Shown here piece after piece: positions 1-9,045 of a stretch of 64,000 nt of DNA; within the stretch, counting starts at the first letter, position 1; the number at the start of each line of letters is the position of its first letter. The notes under the pieces were generated by a model. The model was not told the DNA's origin and did not search any database. It was given only the letters and a program-made list of their open reading frames with translations. The stretch is taken from NCBI GenBank assembly GCA_022825825.1, contig JAJDWA010000071.1, positions 44,398 to 108,397 of the forward strand, written 5' to 3'. The position numbers were made by a program, and so were the translations under genes. Source of the stretch: Candidatus Poribacteria bacterium (GTDB lineage Bacteria; Poribacteria; WGA-4E; WGA-3G).

Positions 1-69
1 TATAGGCTTTACTATAATTTATTAATTCGGTCCTTTTCCATCTGCACAAGTCAGGTATCCACCTCTGCT

Positions 70-91
70 GGCAAGGTTTCCTAACCTTGCC
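70..91. repeat. Short palindrome, GGTTTCCTAACC family
   Basis: A 9-bp stem (ggcaaggtt / aaccttgcc) closes on a tcct loop. The same core recurs near 18.4, 49.1, 49.3 and 52.8 kb, so it belongs to a dispersed family. The rest of the first 236 bases shows no gene that I can support. Confidence 0.7.
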
Positions 92-236
92 AAAGTACCG
101 AAATATTTTCTTAATCTTCATATAAGGAGGTTAAAAGTCCTTATTTTGGTGTTTTTAACTCTCTAAATCCGCTTATTATTAGGACTTTAAGAGGAATGCG
201 TAAGTCAAGTCCTAATGATTTTACAAAGGTAGACTC

Positions 237-1853
237 TCACTCTGTTTTCTCAGTGACAACCAATTTTTGATTCACAGCGATATTATTCAACGTCTGAACA
301 ATACCGCTGGGCCACTGAATAATAATTTTATCAACCTTGTTATAGTTTGCGAGTCCAAATTCCACTTCGGGACTGTTCTGTGATAGGTAACTGCTGCCTG
401 CAGCAACTTCACGAATCTGATGGATGTCCCCAGTGATGATTTTGATGCGCGCGCCAATTCCATCACGATTGCTCTCTACACCAACAGTACGGATATGGAT
501 CCAATTTTGCTTATTTCCACTATCATTGCGGAGTAGCCTCGGCTTTTCTCCACTGTTGACTATCAGAAGGTCTAAATCTCCGTCTGCATCATAATCTGCA
601 GCAGCAACGCCTCTGCCAACACCCGGTGATTCAAATTGTCGAAGTCCTGCCTGTTCGGATATATCTGTGAAAGTGCCATCTCCGTTGTTACGCAGCAAAA
701 CATCCGGCTGACCATGGGGTTCCCATGAAGCGGGATCAATATGTCCCGCCGAGAAGAACAGATCAAGGTCTGTGTCGTTATCCATATCAAAAAACACCGT
801 TCCCCAACATGTCTTTCCAAGTCCTGACTCAAAGACACCACTTTGCGCGGAAACATCTGTGAAAGTCCCATCTCCATTATTTCGGTAGAGCACGTTGTTT
901 TCATCAAGCCAATTTGTAACGAAAAGGTCTAACGCGCCGTCGTTGTCGTAATCTCCCCAAGCGATACCCATTCCGCTGCGAATGTCTCCTGTGCGACTTC
1001 TTGCATCAGGTTGGTTTGTATTCATAAACGTCATTTCTCCATCGTTTCGGTAGAGAATGTTTTGGTCTGTATCATTAGCGAGGTAAATATCTAAATCTCC
1101 ATCAGCGTCATAGTCCGCTGCGGCAACACCAAGTGTTAAATGGAATCCTCCGTTGACCTTAGACGCGTCGGTGACATCTGCGAAACCGCCATCCCCTTTG
1201 TTCAAATAGAGGATGTTAGCTTGTCCAAAAAAATCGTAAGGAAAGAAAACCTCATCCCCTTGTGGAACTTTGGTATATTCAATATAGTTGCCTACGTAAA
1301 GCTCAAGGTAACCATCGGCATCGTAATCGCCCCAAGCAATCCCTGCCCCAAATCCTGTATGTCCAATTCCTCCAGCACCTGATGTAAACCGTTTGAATGT
1401 TCCATCGCCTCTGTTTAAATAGAATACATTCGCTTTATAGTTTGTAACGTAAAGGTCAGCATCCCCATCGTTATCGTAATCAGCAAAGGCACATCCCATA
1501 CCCCAACCTGTGTCACCAACACCCGCAGTTTCTGTTACATCTGTAAATGTGCCATCCCCATTATTTCGGTAAAGCACGTTTTTGGGAAGAATTGCTCCGG
1601 GTTCTGGCCTGACTGCAGTGCTATTAACAATGTATAGATCGAGTGTCCCGTTATTATCATAATCTCGCCACGCTGCACCAGAACCAACCAGTGCAGGCAC
1701 CACACGATGATCTATACCACCAGCATGTATGAAATGGATTCCTGCTTCTTCGGTAACATCCACAAACTGGATTTCAGCGGTATATCCGTTCCAGCTAAGC
1801 CCTATACTTAAAAGTGTTAAAATTGCGAAAATGGGCGCATCTCTGTTCAGCAT
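237..1853 (-). CDS. Exported VCBS/FG-GAP repeat protein with ASPIC/UnbV domain
   Basis: The 538-residue protein opens with a hydrophobic signal peptide (about residues 8-26). It then carries seven calcium-binding-like repeats of the form DYDNDGxxDLYVxN (e.g. DYDNNGTLDLYIVN, DYDADGDLDLLIVN), as in integrin-like beta-propellers. The last ~95 residues match the ASPIC/UnbV type (NRDGIGARIKI, WPSGIVQTL). Such proteins are secreted or surface-bound and usually act in adhesion or ligand binding; the ligand is unknown. It is transcribed away from the neighbouring PhyH gene. The start is an ATG directly before the signal peptide. Confidence 0.9.
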   Translation of the reverse strand: MLNRDAPIFAILTLLSIGLSWNGYTAEIQFVDVTEEAGIHFIHAGGIDHRVVPALVGSGAAWRDYDNNGTLDLYIVNSTAVRPEPGAILPKNVLYRNNGDGTFTDVTETAGVGDTGWGMGCAFADYDNDGDADLYVTNYKANVFYLNRGDGTFKRFTSGAGGIGHTGFGAGIAWGDYDADGYLELYVGNYIEYTKVPQGDEVFFPYDFFGQANILYLNKGDGGFADVTDASKVNGGFHLTLGVAAADYDADGDLDIYLANDTDQNILYRNDGEMTFMNTNQPDARSRTGDIRSGMGIAWGDYDNDGALDLFVTNWLDENNVLYRNNGDGTFTDVSAQSGVFESGLGKTCWGTVFFDMDNDTDLDLFFSAGHIDPASWEPHGQPDVLLRNNGDGTFTDISEQAGLRQFESPGVGRGVAAADYDADGDLDLLIVNSGEKPRLLRNDSGNKQNWIHIRTVGVESNRDGIGARIKIITGDIHQIREVAAGSSYLSQNSPEVEFGLANYNKVDKIIIQWPSGIVQTLNNIAVNQKLVVTEKTE

Positions 1854-2023
1854 CTGAATAACATTTTAGCCAGGATTATTTTCTAATTTTGTTTAGCGTA
1901 CCATATTTCAGTTTTAATTCCAATTGGATTTTAGAAGAAATTTCTATGAAAAACTTTTCTCCTTGTCTATCACTCGTGTTAATGCTATTATAATCGCTAA
2001 ATAGTATCTATTGGAGAACGTTT

Positions 2024-2905
2024 ATGAAACTAACAGAGGAACAGAAAGAAACTTACCGTACAAAGGGAGTCTTGGTAGTTAAAAATGCATTGACAGATGA
2101 AGATACTCAACCGGTTATAGACGAAATTGAGGATTGGATTTCAGAACGCGCTAACGCATTACATCAGGAAGGGAAGGTTGAAACCCTTTTTGAAGATGAA
2201 CCTTTTGACAAGCGATTCGGAAAACTCCTTGCACAGTCCGGTGAAATCGGAAGCGGCATGGACATTATGCACTATCGGGGCAAAGCTATCTTTGACTTCA
2301 TGAGAAACGACAATCTGCTTGATGTCATTGAAGGAATTGTCGGTTCTGAGATAACATGTAACCCGATTCAGCATGTACGTGCTAAACCACCAGTGGTTGA
2401 TGGCAACGCAAGTTGGGCAGGTGGCGTGCCGTGGCATCAAGATGCTGGCGTTATGATGGAAGAGGCAGAAGGTTCAAATATTGTCACCTGTTGGCTACCA
2501 TTAGGCGATAGCACAATTGAAATGGGATGCCTTGAAGCGTTGCCCGGTATTACTGAAGATATCGGATACCTCACACATCAGAAAGAGGGTGGCACCATGA
2601 TTGTGCCAGACCTGATGCCAGATGTTGAACCGATGATGTTGGAATGTTATCGCGGCGACATTATCTTACTGAGTCGTTTTACACCGCATCGCTCACAACC
2701 GAACAAATCAGATCGATGCCGTTGGTCATTAGATTTGCGTTTTCAGACAACAGGACACCATACAGGCAGAACCGCACACCCCGATTTTATTGTCCGTAGC
2801 CGTAAGAATCCTGAAACTGTCCTAACAGACCATGCCGAATGGTGTCACCTGTGGATAGATGCATTTGAAAACCCACGCGGTATTGCTAAACATAGATCGA
2901 TATAG
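2024..2905 (+). CDS. Phytanoyl-CoA dioxygenase (PhyH) family protein
   Basis: This 293-residue protein has the Fe(II)/2-oxoglutarate dioxygenase fold of the PhyH family. The iron ligands are visible as H138-x-D140 (PWHQDAG) and a distal H222 (TPHRSQPN); R232 or R234 could bind 2-oxoglutarate. The family hydroxylates diverse small molecules, and the substrate cannot be read from sequence. It is clearly paralogous to the gene at 10043-10942, sharing the MDIM, CNPIQH and WHQDAG blocks. The start is an ATG preceded by ggagaacg. It is one of five PhyH genes in the window. Confidence 0.9.
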   Translation: MKLTEEQKETYRTKGVLVVKNALTDEDTQPVIDEIEDWISERANALHQEGKVETLFEDEPFDKRFGKLLAQSGEIGSGMDIMHYRGKAIFDFMRNDNLLDVIEGIVGSEITCNPIQHVRAKPPVVDGNASWAGGVPWHQDAGVMMEEAEGSNIVTCWLPLGDSTIEMGCLEALPGITEDIGYLTHQKEGGTMIVPDLMPDVEPMMLECYRGDIILLSRFTPHRSQPNKSDRCRWSLDLRFQTTGHHTGRTAHPDFIVRSRKNPETVLTDHAEWCHLWIDAFENPRGIAKHRSI

Positions 2906-3067
2906 CACAGTCCATAAATTCGCGCACCTAAAGACACAATTCTGTTGTATTTAATTCATCTTCGTGATAAAATCAGTCAAAAGTCTATATTAATTGGACG
3001 GTGTAGGACAAAGATCGGAGAACACCAACAGTTCTCTTTCTTTTTATTAACACATAGGAGGTCTATT

Positions 3068-3826
3068 TTGTTGAGAGTTACTATATTTACGCTAAGTCTA
3101 CTACTCATCTTAGGTTTCAACATGCTCGGTTCGGCAGAGATCACAAATGACATGATTGTCGCGCCGTGGCTTTTTGATGGTGATGCCAAAGATATTTCTG
3201 GAAACGGGTTCGACGGTGAACCTCAAGGTGGAAAATATGTTGATGGTCAGATCGGTAAAGCGATTGAGTTGAACGGTTCAAGCGAATGGGTTACTATTAG
3301 CAAACGAATGGGTTCATTTGAGGAGATTACTTTCGCGCACTGGGTTAAATCCACTGGACGAGAAAACGATTGGCGAACCTTCTTCAACAACGCTGGCTGG
3401 AAAGGTGGCGATATTCACTATCAGCTGCATCCGAACAATAAAGTGGAATTTTCCATTAACGGTAACGCTGGTGGGAATAATGACACATTCGCGAATTATA
3501 CCATGGCAGGTGGTGAAATGAATAAGTGGGTCCATATCGCAACCGCTTACAGTGCGAAAGAAAAGAAGATCCGTTTTTACATCAACGGTGAACTTGATGT
3601 TGAAAACAACTGGGGCGGCGGTAGTCCTGGCGTGCTTGACCCGGGCAAAATTGGTTCATGGGATAACCAACGACACTGGCAAGGCCTTTTCGACGAATTT
3701 ATCATCTTCAACACTGTGTTAAGCGAGGATGATATTAAATCTGTCATGAACGACGGTCTGGAAAGCGGTCTCGCCGTTGATCCAAAAGCAAAACTGGCTG
3801 TCACATGGGGCAGTCTGAAAAAATAG
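3068..3826 (+). CDS. Exported LamG-domain (concanavalin-like) protein with LAVTWG tail
   Basis: The ORF track starts at 2945, but a strong AGGAGG (3056-3061) stands 6 or 9 bases before tandem TTG codons (3068, 3071). Starting there gives an immediate signal peptide (LRVTIFTLSLLLILGFNMLGSAE). The mature part is one LamG/concanavalin A-like jelly-roll: GNGFDGEP, GKAIELNG, a central THW-like strand (ITFAHWVKS), HIATAY, RFYINGEL and a final FDEFIIFNTVLSEDDI. Such domains usually bind carbohydrate or protein. The extreme C-terminus (AKLAVTWGSLKK) is shared with three other exported proteins here. No enzymatic domain is visible. Confidence 0.87.
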   Translation: MLRVTIFTLSLLLILGFNMLGSAEITNDMIVAPWLFDGDAKDISGNGFDGEPQGGKYVDGQIGKAIELNGSSEWVTISKRMGSFEEITFAHWVKSTGRENDWRTFFNNAGWKGGDIHYQLHPNNKVEFSINGNAGGNNDTFANYTMAGGEMNKWVHIATAYSAKEKKIRFYINGELDVENNWGGGSPGVLDPGKIGSWDNQRHWQGLFDEFIIFNTVLSEDDIKSVMNDGLESGLAVDPKAKLAVTWGSLKK

Positions 3827-3913
3827 GTGTAACGTTCAAGCATTCTCTATTGACGCTGCAGAGAGAATCACCATGTCTGTTAAACTCAAATCTGCATGCT
3901 AATTCTCAAACTT

Positions 3914-3944
3914 AGTTATGAGCGGACTCTACATCTGCTCATAA
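3914..3944. repeat. Intergenic hairpin
   Basis: A 9-bp perfect inverted repeat (gttatgagc / gctcataac) with a 13-base loop lies between the LamG gene and the small membrane protein. There is no T-run after it, so I do not call it an intrinsic terminator. Confidence 0.4.
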
Positions 3945-4010
3945 CACTGGAAGATACCAATAAATTGTGTTATAGACTCGTAAGGGATTTCATGCCCTTC
4001 GGACTGATTT

Positions 4011-4178
4011 ATGAATAAAATTCTACTGATCATTTTAGGAATTATCATTGTTGCTGTCAGTGTTGTAATCCTTGCTGAAATTGTGAAGACACTTTTAGGT
4101 ATTGTAATTTACCTCTCATTTTTCATCATTATTGTTGGCGGTGCGTTTTTAATCCTCAGGCAAATTTTTAAAAAATAG
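4011..4178 (+). CDS. Small two-helix membrane protein (55 aa)
   Basis: Too short for the ORF track. ATG 4011 to TAG 4176-4178 encodes 55 residues beginning MNKILLIILGIIIVAV. Two hydrophobic stretches (about residues 3-22 and 28-48) are separated by a short charged turn (AEIVKT), and the C-terminus is basic (RQIFKK), suggesting a hairpin inner-membrane protein. The stop lies 57 bases before the likely start of the CBM9-like gene, so the two may be cotranscribed. I do not recognise a family. Coding is supported by the membrane-protein composition and by a clean ATG with no overlapping gene. Confidence 0.55.
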   Translation: MNKILLIILGIIIVAVSVVILAEIVKTLLGIVIYLSFFIIIVGGAFLILRQIFKK

Positions 4179-4235
4179 AGAATGCTAAACTATTTTGGTG
4201 GAAAACCGCCACATTTTAGACAACGGAGAACTACC

Positions 4236-5024
4236 ATGGAAAAATATTTCAAATCTTTAATCGTCACTAAAAATTTAGTTGCAATTCTAATAGGACTTGC
4301 GCTGATAGTCTGTTCATCAAGTCCAATTTTCGCCGCGAAACGTGATAAGGAGTACGTCGCTAAACAAATTTCTAACTTAAAAATTGACGGAGACATTAGT
4401 GAATGGGAACGCGCTGAAATCGTTGCCTTTGATCAACTAAAAGATGCTGGCGGGGCTCTTCCCAAAGCAAGTGACTTTACAGGAAAGGGACGTGTCGCAT
4501 GGAGTGCCAAAGACCCTACCCGTATCTATTTTCTTGTTGAAATCACAGATGATGAACTCCAAGACATCCACCCGCCAGATAATAAGTGGTGGGAGGATGA
4601 TAGCGTCGAATTTATGTTTGATTTTGACAACGAAGTGGTAAGAGCTGCGCTCGTTCAGTGGACTCTCGGTGCCAATGGGGAAGACCTCTCCGCAGCAGCC
4701 TCGCCAGACAATACGGAATGGGCACTTTCTAAAGACGGAAACAATTATATTTATGAAGTCGCTCTTGACCCAACGAAACCACGCGGTCCAAACCCAGGGA
4801 ATCCAGATAGTGGAAAAGATTTTAAAGCAAAGAATGGATTAACTATCGGATTCAGTTTTCACATGAATGATTGTGAGAACGGAGTCCGGGAACATCAGAT
4901 CGGATGGATAGCCGGTAATGCATGGGATGCACTCGCCTTTGGAGATCTCACTTTTGATAAAGAATTCTTGGATGTGGAACCGTTAGGCAAACTTGCATTA
5001 ACATGGGCAGCTATTAAACAGTAA
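4236..5024 (+). CDS. Exported CBM9/DOMON-like protein with LALTWA tail
   Basis: The preferred start is ATG 4236, preceded by cggaga; the track start (4182) adds an unlikely 18 residues. A signal peptide of ~35 residues ends near SSPIFA. The mature protein resembles family 9 carbohydrate-binding modules: LKIDGDISEWE, then GRVAWSAKDPTRIYFLVEITDD, then WWEDDSVEFMFDFDN. These modules bind sugars, or in the wider DOMON superfamily haem or other ligands. The C-terminus (GKLALTWAAIKQ) is nearly the same tail as in the LamG proteins, although the main domain differs. A role in binding exported or environmental polysaccharide is inferred. Confidence 0.82.
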   Translation: MEKYFKSLIVTKNLVAILIGLALIVCSSSPIFAAKRDKEYVAKQISNLKIDGDISEWERAEIVAFDQLKDAGGALPKASDFTGKGRVAWSAKDPTRIYFLVEITDDELQDIHPPDNKWWEDDSVEFMFDFDNEVVRAALVQWTLGANGEDLSAAASPDNTEWALSKDGNNYIYEVALDPTKPRGPNPGNPDSGKDFKAKNGLTIGFSFHMNDCENGVREHQIGWIAGNAWDALAFGDLTFDKEFLDVEPLGKLALTWAAIKQ

Positions 5025-5096
5025 TTCCCTACCGTGTCCGGTTCCATGGCATGGTCTTTCCAGTCATTCTGCTAAAAATAACGTAATTAGAGCGTA

Positions 5097-5242
5097 TCTC
5101 ATAAATCTGGTTTTGTTAGATTTCGCACTATCTTATCCAACCCTCACTCCTATTGTAGGGGCGGGTCCCTGTGCCCGCCTGCTATTTCATATCTGAGAAA
5201 TGGCGAGGCACAGGGACCTCGCCCTACAAGTGATTTATGAGA
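5097..5242. repeat. 146-bp inverted-repeat element (MITE-like)
   Basis: Perfect 11-bp terminal inverted repeats (tctcataaatc at 5097-5107; gatttatgaga at 5232-5242) enclose a second, longer imperfect palindrome of the type tgtaggg-cgggtccctgtgcc ... ggcacagggacctcgccctaca. Partial relatives of the inner GC-rich part occur at about 6.8, 27.5, 41.9 and 63.8 kb. It has no coding capacity. The track start of the following lipoprotein (5237) lies inside the right terminus, which argues against that start. Confidence 0.7.
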
Positions 5243-5281
5243 CAGGCTGTAGTAGTTTTGGGAAATAACAGGAGGGAATTC

Positions 5282-5656
5282 ATGCGTATCATATTGACAC
5301 TCTTACTAACCAGTATTATATTTTTAGGTTGTGATGATGCTGATATAGCGAGCCGCAACCTATCTAAAGCAGCAGACAATTTTGAGATCATTCGTCGGAT
5401 TGTGTTTTACAACGGTATCACCGACACATATATTCTGACTATAGAAGGTAGGTGTAGTGTGTATGACGATGGGCTTGGTCAACTTGAAGTCGTATGCAAA
5501 ACGGGTGATAACACTTACAAGAAACATTTTCTTGGGCTATCCGATAATGTAACATATTTCGCAGAGCAGCTGGAAAGTGCGAATGTAAGCAAAAATCATT
5601 ATCGGGTGACATTCAAACCACGGGCGATTATACCTGACGTTGATATTCGTAACTAA
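5282..5656 (+). CDS. Small lipoprotein of unknown function
   Basis: AGGAGG at 5270-5275 stands six bases before ATG 5282, so I prefer this to the track start at 5237, which would place 15 residues over a repeat. The 124-residue product begins MRIILTLLLTSIIFLGCDD, a lipoprotein signal peptide with lipobox FLGC. The Asp-Asp after the Cys is compatible with retention in the inner membrane if enterobacterial Lol rules apply. The mature part is beta-rich (DTYILTIEGRCSVYDDG, LEVVCKTGDNTYKKHFLG) with further Cys residues. No known family is recognised. Confidence 0.75.
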   Translation: MRIILTLLLTSIIFLGCDDADIASRNLSKAADNFEIIRRIVFYNGITDTYILTIEGRCSVYDDGLGQLEVVCKTGDNTYKKHFLGLSDNVTYFAEQLESANVSKNHYRVTFKPRAIIPDVDIRN

Positions 5657-5783
5657 TTAGTTAATATCTAAACAATCCCAAAACTACTAATTGCGAAAAA
5701 TAATCCTATACTTCCCACTTGTTCATTGATGCCGACATGCTTTGTTGTGTATCAACAAATCTGTGATCAAGGAAATTCCCTAA

Positions 5784-6620
5784 ATGTATAATCTAAATGG
5801 AAAAGTCGCTTTGGTGACAGGTGCGGGAGGTAGAAAAGGTATAGGACGTGCTATTGCTACGCGTTTAGCGAAAGAGGGAGCAGATGTTGCTGTCAACGAT
5901 ATAATTGAACACCCTTACGCCGCTGACGATACAGAGTGGCGCGGGTTACCAGACGTTGTTCGCGAAATTGAAGCGATGGGACGACGATCTGTTAGCGTGG
6001 TTGCGGATGTATCTGATGCAAAGCAGGTTAGCGAAATGGTAGACAAAACTGTCTCTCATTTTGGAAAGATCGACATTCTCGTTAACAATGCGGGGACAAA
6101 AGCTGGGAAAGATCGTGTACCTGTCGTTGACCTCACTGAAGAGGATTGGGATAGGGTGCAGCGTGTCAACGTGAAAGGGGTGTTTCTCTGCTGCCAAGTA
6201 GTGGCACGCCATCTTATTGCACAGGGGGCCGGTGGGAAAATCATCAACATCTCCTCCATAACAGGCAAACGCGGTTCGGCACGTTATGCAGCATACTGTG
6301 CCTCAAAATTCGCTGTCCTCGGTTTAACGCAATCCCTTGCACACGAACTTGCACCGTACCAGGTTAATGTCAATGCTATCTGTCCAAGCCTTGTGAATAC
6401 AGAGCGGGTTGAGCATTTAGCCACTGCCATGATGCCTGCAGACCTCTCTGCTGATGAGCAACGGGCGGAATTTGTTAGTCGTGCTGAGTCATCCGTACCG
6501 TTAGGACGGCTTGCCGAGGGTAGCGATATAGCAAGTATGGCAGCATTTCTTGCCTCAGACGAAGCTGCATATCTGACAGGGTTGTCTATTACTGTATCAG
6601 GTGGTGCAGTGATGGATTAG
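5784..6620 (+). CDS. Short-chain dehydrogenase/reductase (SDR)
   Basis: The 278-residue protein is a classical SDR. It has the NAD(P)-binding TGAGGRKGIGRAI near residue 13, NNAG near residue 102 and a catalytic S-Y-K set (NISSITG, then YCASK). The C-terminal SGGAVMD end is typical of FabG-like enzymes. It catalyses NAD(P)-dependent oxidoreduction of an alcohol or ketone; the substrate is not determinable. It stands alone between a lipoprotein and a minus-strand LamG gene. An acyl-ACP reductase role is unlikely without fatty-acid genes nearby. Confidence 0.9.
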   Translation: MYNLNGKVALVTGAGGRKGIGRAIATRLAKEGADVAVNDIIEHPYAADDTEWRGLPDVVREIEAMGRRSVSVVADVSDAKQVSEMVDKTVSHFGKIDILVNNAGTKAGKDRVPVVDLTEEDWDRVQRVNVKGVFLCCQVVARHLIAQGAGGKIINISSITGKRGSARYAAYCASKFAVLGLTQSLAHELAPYQVNVNAICPSLVNTERVEHLATAMMPADLSADEQRAEFVSRAESSVPLGRLAEGSDIASMAAFLASDEAAYLTGLSITVSGGAVMD

Positions 6621-6821
6621 TTTAGAATTCACAGGATTTGCAGATATTTCCCGTTCTTATAGGAATTTGTGATCTGCTGAGTGTACTACCATCGAAAATT
6701 AGGACCGCTGTCTAAACCAAAATTATGGTGTAATAACAATCTAATTGTAAGAAGTATCCGATGGCAGTACACATCTTATACCAAATTAACTTGATCAAAC
6801 GTTTTCTGATAGAGTTAGCAT

Positions 6822-6847
6822 CGCGAGGCACAGAGACCTCGCGCTAC
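6822..6847. repeat. Short GC-rich palindrome (gcgaggcacag family)
   Basis: The sequence gcgaggcacagagacctcgcgctaca closely matches the right arm of the inner palindrome in the 5.1-5.2 kb element and the copy near 63.8 kb. It lies between two convergent genes and has no T-run. Confidence 0.6.
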
Positions 6848-6865
6848 AAATCGGTTAATTGGGTA

Positions 6866-7639
6866 TTATTTGGACACTTTTATTGTTCCCCAAGTGAGTG
6901 CCAATTTCTGAGTCGGTTCAACAGCAAGCCCTACCGAGTCGAGGTTCTTTTTAATCTCATCGTGACTTAGACTGCGGTTGTAAATGCGTAATTCGTCAAG
7001 AAGACCATTGAAAGGAAGTCCTCCCACTTTCCTTGCACCCATCCAAAAATTCTCTCCATTGTGTTTGAGAGTGCCATTGAATTCTTTCTTACTATCCAAT
7101 TCACCATTGATATATATTATGGCTTCGGCACCGTCGTAAACGCCAGCAACGTGATGCCATTTATCCAAGGCTAGCTGTGCTATGCTGTGAAAAGGCCACG
7201 TCTCTACAGCACCATTCCAGATATTAAAATCAAGTCGAGTTTGGTCTGACCACCCAAACACATAAGTATTACTTCCTGACTTTGATATGCCTGCGATAAT
7301 CGCCCAACCATTTTTTTCAGGTTTTATCCAGGCCTCCATTGTCATCTGATCACCAATATCTATTAAACTCTTATCCGCGCCACAATCAACATGACCACCA
7401 CTAAACTTGAGTGCTTCACCGACTTTACCTTCAACTACCTCAACATTTCCGTTCATAGTTCCATCGTTGGCACCAAAAATGTCTTTAATCGTTTTGTCTG
7501 CGATCGAAGCCTTATTAAAGGACCAGTAACTCACCAACCCGTCGATAGTCGCCTGGCGGGTTTGTGCTACGTTTGTAACCATTAAAATAGTTGCCATAAT
7601 GGCAAGAACAAATATTAGTCTCGGAATTTTGTTAATCAT
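6866..7639 (-). CDS. Exported LamG-domain protein with LALTWG tail
   Basis: ATG at 7639 is chosen because GGAGG lies about seven bases upstream and the signal peptide (MINKIPRLIFVLAIMATILMV) then starts immediately; the track start adds 13 residues. The 257-residue product has one LamG domain: GLVSYWSFN, GANDGTMNG, GEALKFSGGHVDCG, MTMEAWIKP, WHHVAGVYDG, IYINGELDS and a final DELRIYNRSLSHDEI. The tail (TQKLALTWGTIKVSK) matches those at 3.8, 5.0 and 42.8 kb. It probably binds glycans or protein outside the cytoplasm (inference). Confidence 0.88.
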   Translation of the reverse strand: MINKIPRLIFVLAIMATILMVTNVAQTRQATIDGLVSYWSFNKASIADKTIKDIFGANDGTMNGNVEVVEGKVGEALKFSGGHVDCGADKSLIDIGDQMTMEAWIKPEKNGWAIIAGISKSGSNTYVFGWSDQTRLDFNIWNGAVETWPFHSIAQLALDKWHHVAGVYDGAEAIIYINGELDSKKEFNGTLKHNGENFWMGARKVGGLPFNGLLDELRIYNRSLSHDEIKKNLDSVGLAVEPTQKLALTWGTIKVSK

Positions 7640-7856
7640 TTGATCCTCCGTTTCGGAATATTTGATGCCTTTCGGCAAGATTAAGTTTCTTAATTTCCTT
7701 AAAGTTACTGCCTATTCCAGAGAAACCGAGCTATCAGTCTGCATGTGCTTTGAGGGTGCGTAATCATTTTTACACGATAAACTATATTTGTCAAGGTATA
7801 TTTCGGATCCATTCAATTGTCGCATAGGACTTTGTCCGTCCGACTTAACAGCAAAG

Positions 7857-7890
7857 ACGTTTAATCGCAATTCATTGCGCCTCGGACATT
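7857..7890. repeat. REP-like repeat in a gene-free stretch
   Basis: The sequence cgtttaatcgcaattcattgcgcctcggacatt matches copies at 9966-10005 and, inverted, 50440-50480. It lies in the ~430-base gap between the LamG gene and the amidohydrolase start at 8074. Apart from this repeat I see no gene in that gap; the 65-aa minus-strand ORF there looks spurious. Confidence 0.6.
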
Positions 7891-8073
7891 CAACATAAGA
7901 TGAATTCAAAATCTTCGTAATGACATTTTATTTCTCATAATTGGTATTATCCAGAAGAAAAATCCTTATATCAACTCGCGTTAGACAGCTTGCTCCATAA
8001 AAGACACCTTGAAAAAAAGGTCAAAGCATGGCATACTTACAGATATACCAAAATCAAACATTTGATTGAACAA

Positions 8074-9045
8074 ATGCGAATCGATTGCCAAAGCCATATA
8101 TTCCCAAACACCTATACTGAAATTCTCGCGCAAAACCCGCATCCACCACAGGTAATTCGCCACGGCAGTGAGGCTATCGTTACTTATGGCAATGTGCAAA
8201 CATTTAGGCTGCAAGATGATGCTTACGACCCAAAACGCAAACTCAAGGACATGGACGCAGCAGGTGTGGACATGGCACTGCTCAGCACAAATATACCACC
8301 GCCGTGCATGCTCGCTCCTGAACTTGGAAATAAGGGGGCACAAACAATTAACAATGCTATTGCAGAGCTTGTGGATACCCACCCACACCGATTTGCAGGA
8401 TTAGCATGCCTGCCGTGGCAAAATCCTGATGAAGCAACAATGGAGATGGATCGGGTTAAGAAACTTGGATTTCGCGGGATAATGCTCTATTCGCATATCG
8501 GAGGTAAACCTGTTGATGCCCCACAGTTTGAACCAGTTTATGCACATGCCGAATCACTGCAAATGCCGATTGTGATGCATCCTACGGTGCCACCTTGGGG
8601 AGAGTCAATCAAAGACCATTGGATGATTGGTATGATGGGGTTACAGGTTGATAACAGTTTTGCCCTGTTGCGATTGATTTTAAGTGGCATTCTTGAACGC
8701 TATCCAAACTTACAACTTGTGATGCCACACGTTGGAGGGATTCTGCCCTATATGAGTGGACGTATAGATCATCAGACCGAAGTATTGGGAAGAGCGCGGG
8801 AGCATATTACGCAACCGCCAAGCGCGTATTTAAGTCGGATTTATTTGGATACTGTGTCGCCGTCATTACAAGCGCTGCATTATGCCTATCAATTTGCTGG
8901 CGAGCATCGCTTGTTATTTGGGACAGACCACCCATGGGTTGATATGCCGCGGTTTGTGGGTTTGATTGAGGAGATGGACATTCCTAAAGCTGCTCGGGCA
9001 CGCATCTTTGGAGATAATGCGGTAAAATTGTTTGATTTAATCTAA
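8074..9045 (+). CDS. Amidohydrolase-2 family metal-dependent hydrolase
   Basis: I prefer ATG 8074, where the family normally starts (MRIDCQSHIFP), giving 323 residues; the track start adds 28 basic residues unlike the family. The fold is the ACMSD/amidohydrolase-2 TIM barrel: DMDAAGVDMALLS, GLACLPWQNPDEA, a metal-binding VMHPT near residue 160, VMPHVGG, and the closing LLFGTDHPWVD with the catalytic Asp. The usual N-terminal HxH is here QSH, so the first ligand is altered. The family decarboxylates or hydrolyses small aromatic or cyclic acids; the substrate is unknown. It is followed 68 bases later by a PhyH gene. Confidence 0.85.
   Translation: MRIDCQSHIFPNTYTEILAQNPHPPQVIRHGSEAIVTYGNVQTFRLQDDAYDPKRKLKDMDAAGVDMALLSTNIPPPCMLAPELGNKGAQTINNAIAELVDTHPHRFAGLACLPWQNPDEATMEMDRVKKLGFRGIMLYSHIGGKPVDAPQFEPVYAHAESLQMPIVMHPTVPPWGESIKDHWMIGMMGLQVDNSFALLRLILSGILERYPNLQLVMPHVGGILPYMSGRIDHQTEVLGRAREHITQPPSAYLSRIYLDTVSPSLQALHYAYQFAGEHRLLFGTDHPWVDMPRFVGLIEEMDIPKAARARIFGDNAVKLFDLI

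Noticed and set aside
3914-3944. Terminator
   Set aside because: The hairpin has no following T-run on either strand, so intrinsic termination is not supported.
8074-9045. Inactive amidohydrolase because HxH is QSH
   Set aside because: Other metal-site residues (HP, GTDHPW) are intact and members of the family vary at the first ligand, so I keep it as probably active with a caveat.
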